DNA of 14,781 nucleotides, taken from assembly GCA_021106775.1 (NCBI GenBank), contig JAIOTL010000190.1, positions 1-14,781 on the forward strand. The letters run 5' to 3'. This DNA is from Planctomycetota bacterium. Lineage in GTDB: Bacteria > Planctomycetota > UBA8742 > SKZP01 > JAIOTL01. The translations under genes were made by a program, and so were the position numbers. This document shows positions 14,698-14,781 of the stretch, one piece after another. The notes beneath the pieces were generated by a model. That model did no database searches. It was given only the letters and a program-made list of their open reading frames with translations, and was not told the origin of the DNA. How positions within the stretch are numbered: the first letter of the stretch is position 1; every line of letters starts with the position of its first letter.

Positions 14698-14781
14698 TCA
14701 GTAGGTTAAAAGATCCAGGACACCTTGTTCGCTGACGTTGTTTTCATCATCGTCTTCTTCACTATCAAGCTTACCTGTTGC
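14698..14781 (-). CDS. Possible C-terminal end of an unknown gene (runs off right edge)
   Basis: A minus-strand frame is open from the window edge to the TGA at 14698-14700. It encodes 27 residues with a strongly acidic patch (D-S-E-E-D-D-D-E) followed by G-V-L-D-L-L-T-Y. The acidic run and mostly third-position-varied codons look coding, and a gene in this orientation would be convergent with the lipoprotein gene. The stretch is too short to name a family, and a chance open frame of this length is possible. Confidence 0.4.
   Translation of the reverse strand, partial: ATGKLDSEEDDDENNVSEQGVLDLLTY

Overview
This 14.8 kb, AT-rich window looks chromosomal and comes from an uncultured-type, probably anaerobic Gram-negative bacterium. 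The FCB group (Ignavibacteriota/Kapabacteria/Cloacimonadota-like) is my best guess. The reasons are the several lipoproteins with ASH/choice-of-anchor-D domains, a large YG-repeat surface protein with an 'IDHPLDPENK...HSFVESP' C-terminal module, Ig-like lipoproteins, and a redox operon typical of anaerobes. This placement is inference. No tRNA, rRNA, CRISPR array or recognisable transposase is visible.

Layout. (1) 1-127, minus strand: the first 40 codons of a lipoprotein gene that runs off the left edge. This stretch is a nearly exact inverted copy of the 5' end of the gene at 10506. (2) 413-4223, plus strand: a MerR-family regulator and a very large secreted protein combining an M1-like metallopeptidase, an M28 aminopeptidase and a PDZ domain, probably one transcription unit. 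(3) 7312-4445, minus strand: a 649-residue tail-fibre-like surface protein followed 15 bp later by a two-domain Ig-like lipoprotein. (4) 7313-7838: about 500 bp without a gene, holding candidate promoter and palindromic elements. (5) 9569-7839, minus strand: a compact Rrf2 regulator / 4Fe-4S protein / cupin operon with a near-consensus sigma70 promoter overlapped by a 24-bp dyad that is probably the Rrf2 operator. (6) 9606-10142, minus strand: remnants of a Ser/Thr kinase (N-lobe only) and a small zinc ribbon without a start codon. (7) 10506-14415, plus strand: two paralogous lipoproteins, each with three ASH-like domains and a C-terminal glycine-rich domain that may form polyglycine-II helices. 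(8) 14698-14781, minus strand: possibly the last 27 codons of another gene running off the right edge.

How it works together. Most of the window encodes the cell envelope: secreted peptidases, a fibre-like protein, and a paralogous family of lipid-anchored beta-sandwich plus Gly-rich proteins. The Rrf2-FeS-cupin operon is a separate cytoplasmic unit that probably senses redox or nitrosative stress or Fe-S status. The most unusual structural signal is the inverted, nearly identical signal-peptide region shared by two outward-facing paralogs about 10.4 kb apart. It suggests recent gene conversion, and recombination there could invert the intervening segment and swap the genes' upstream regions.
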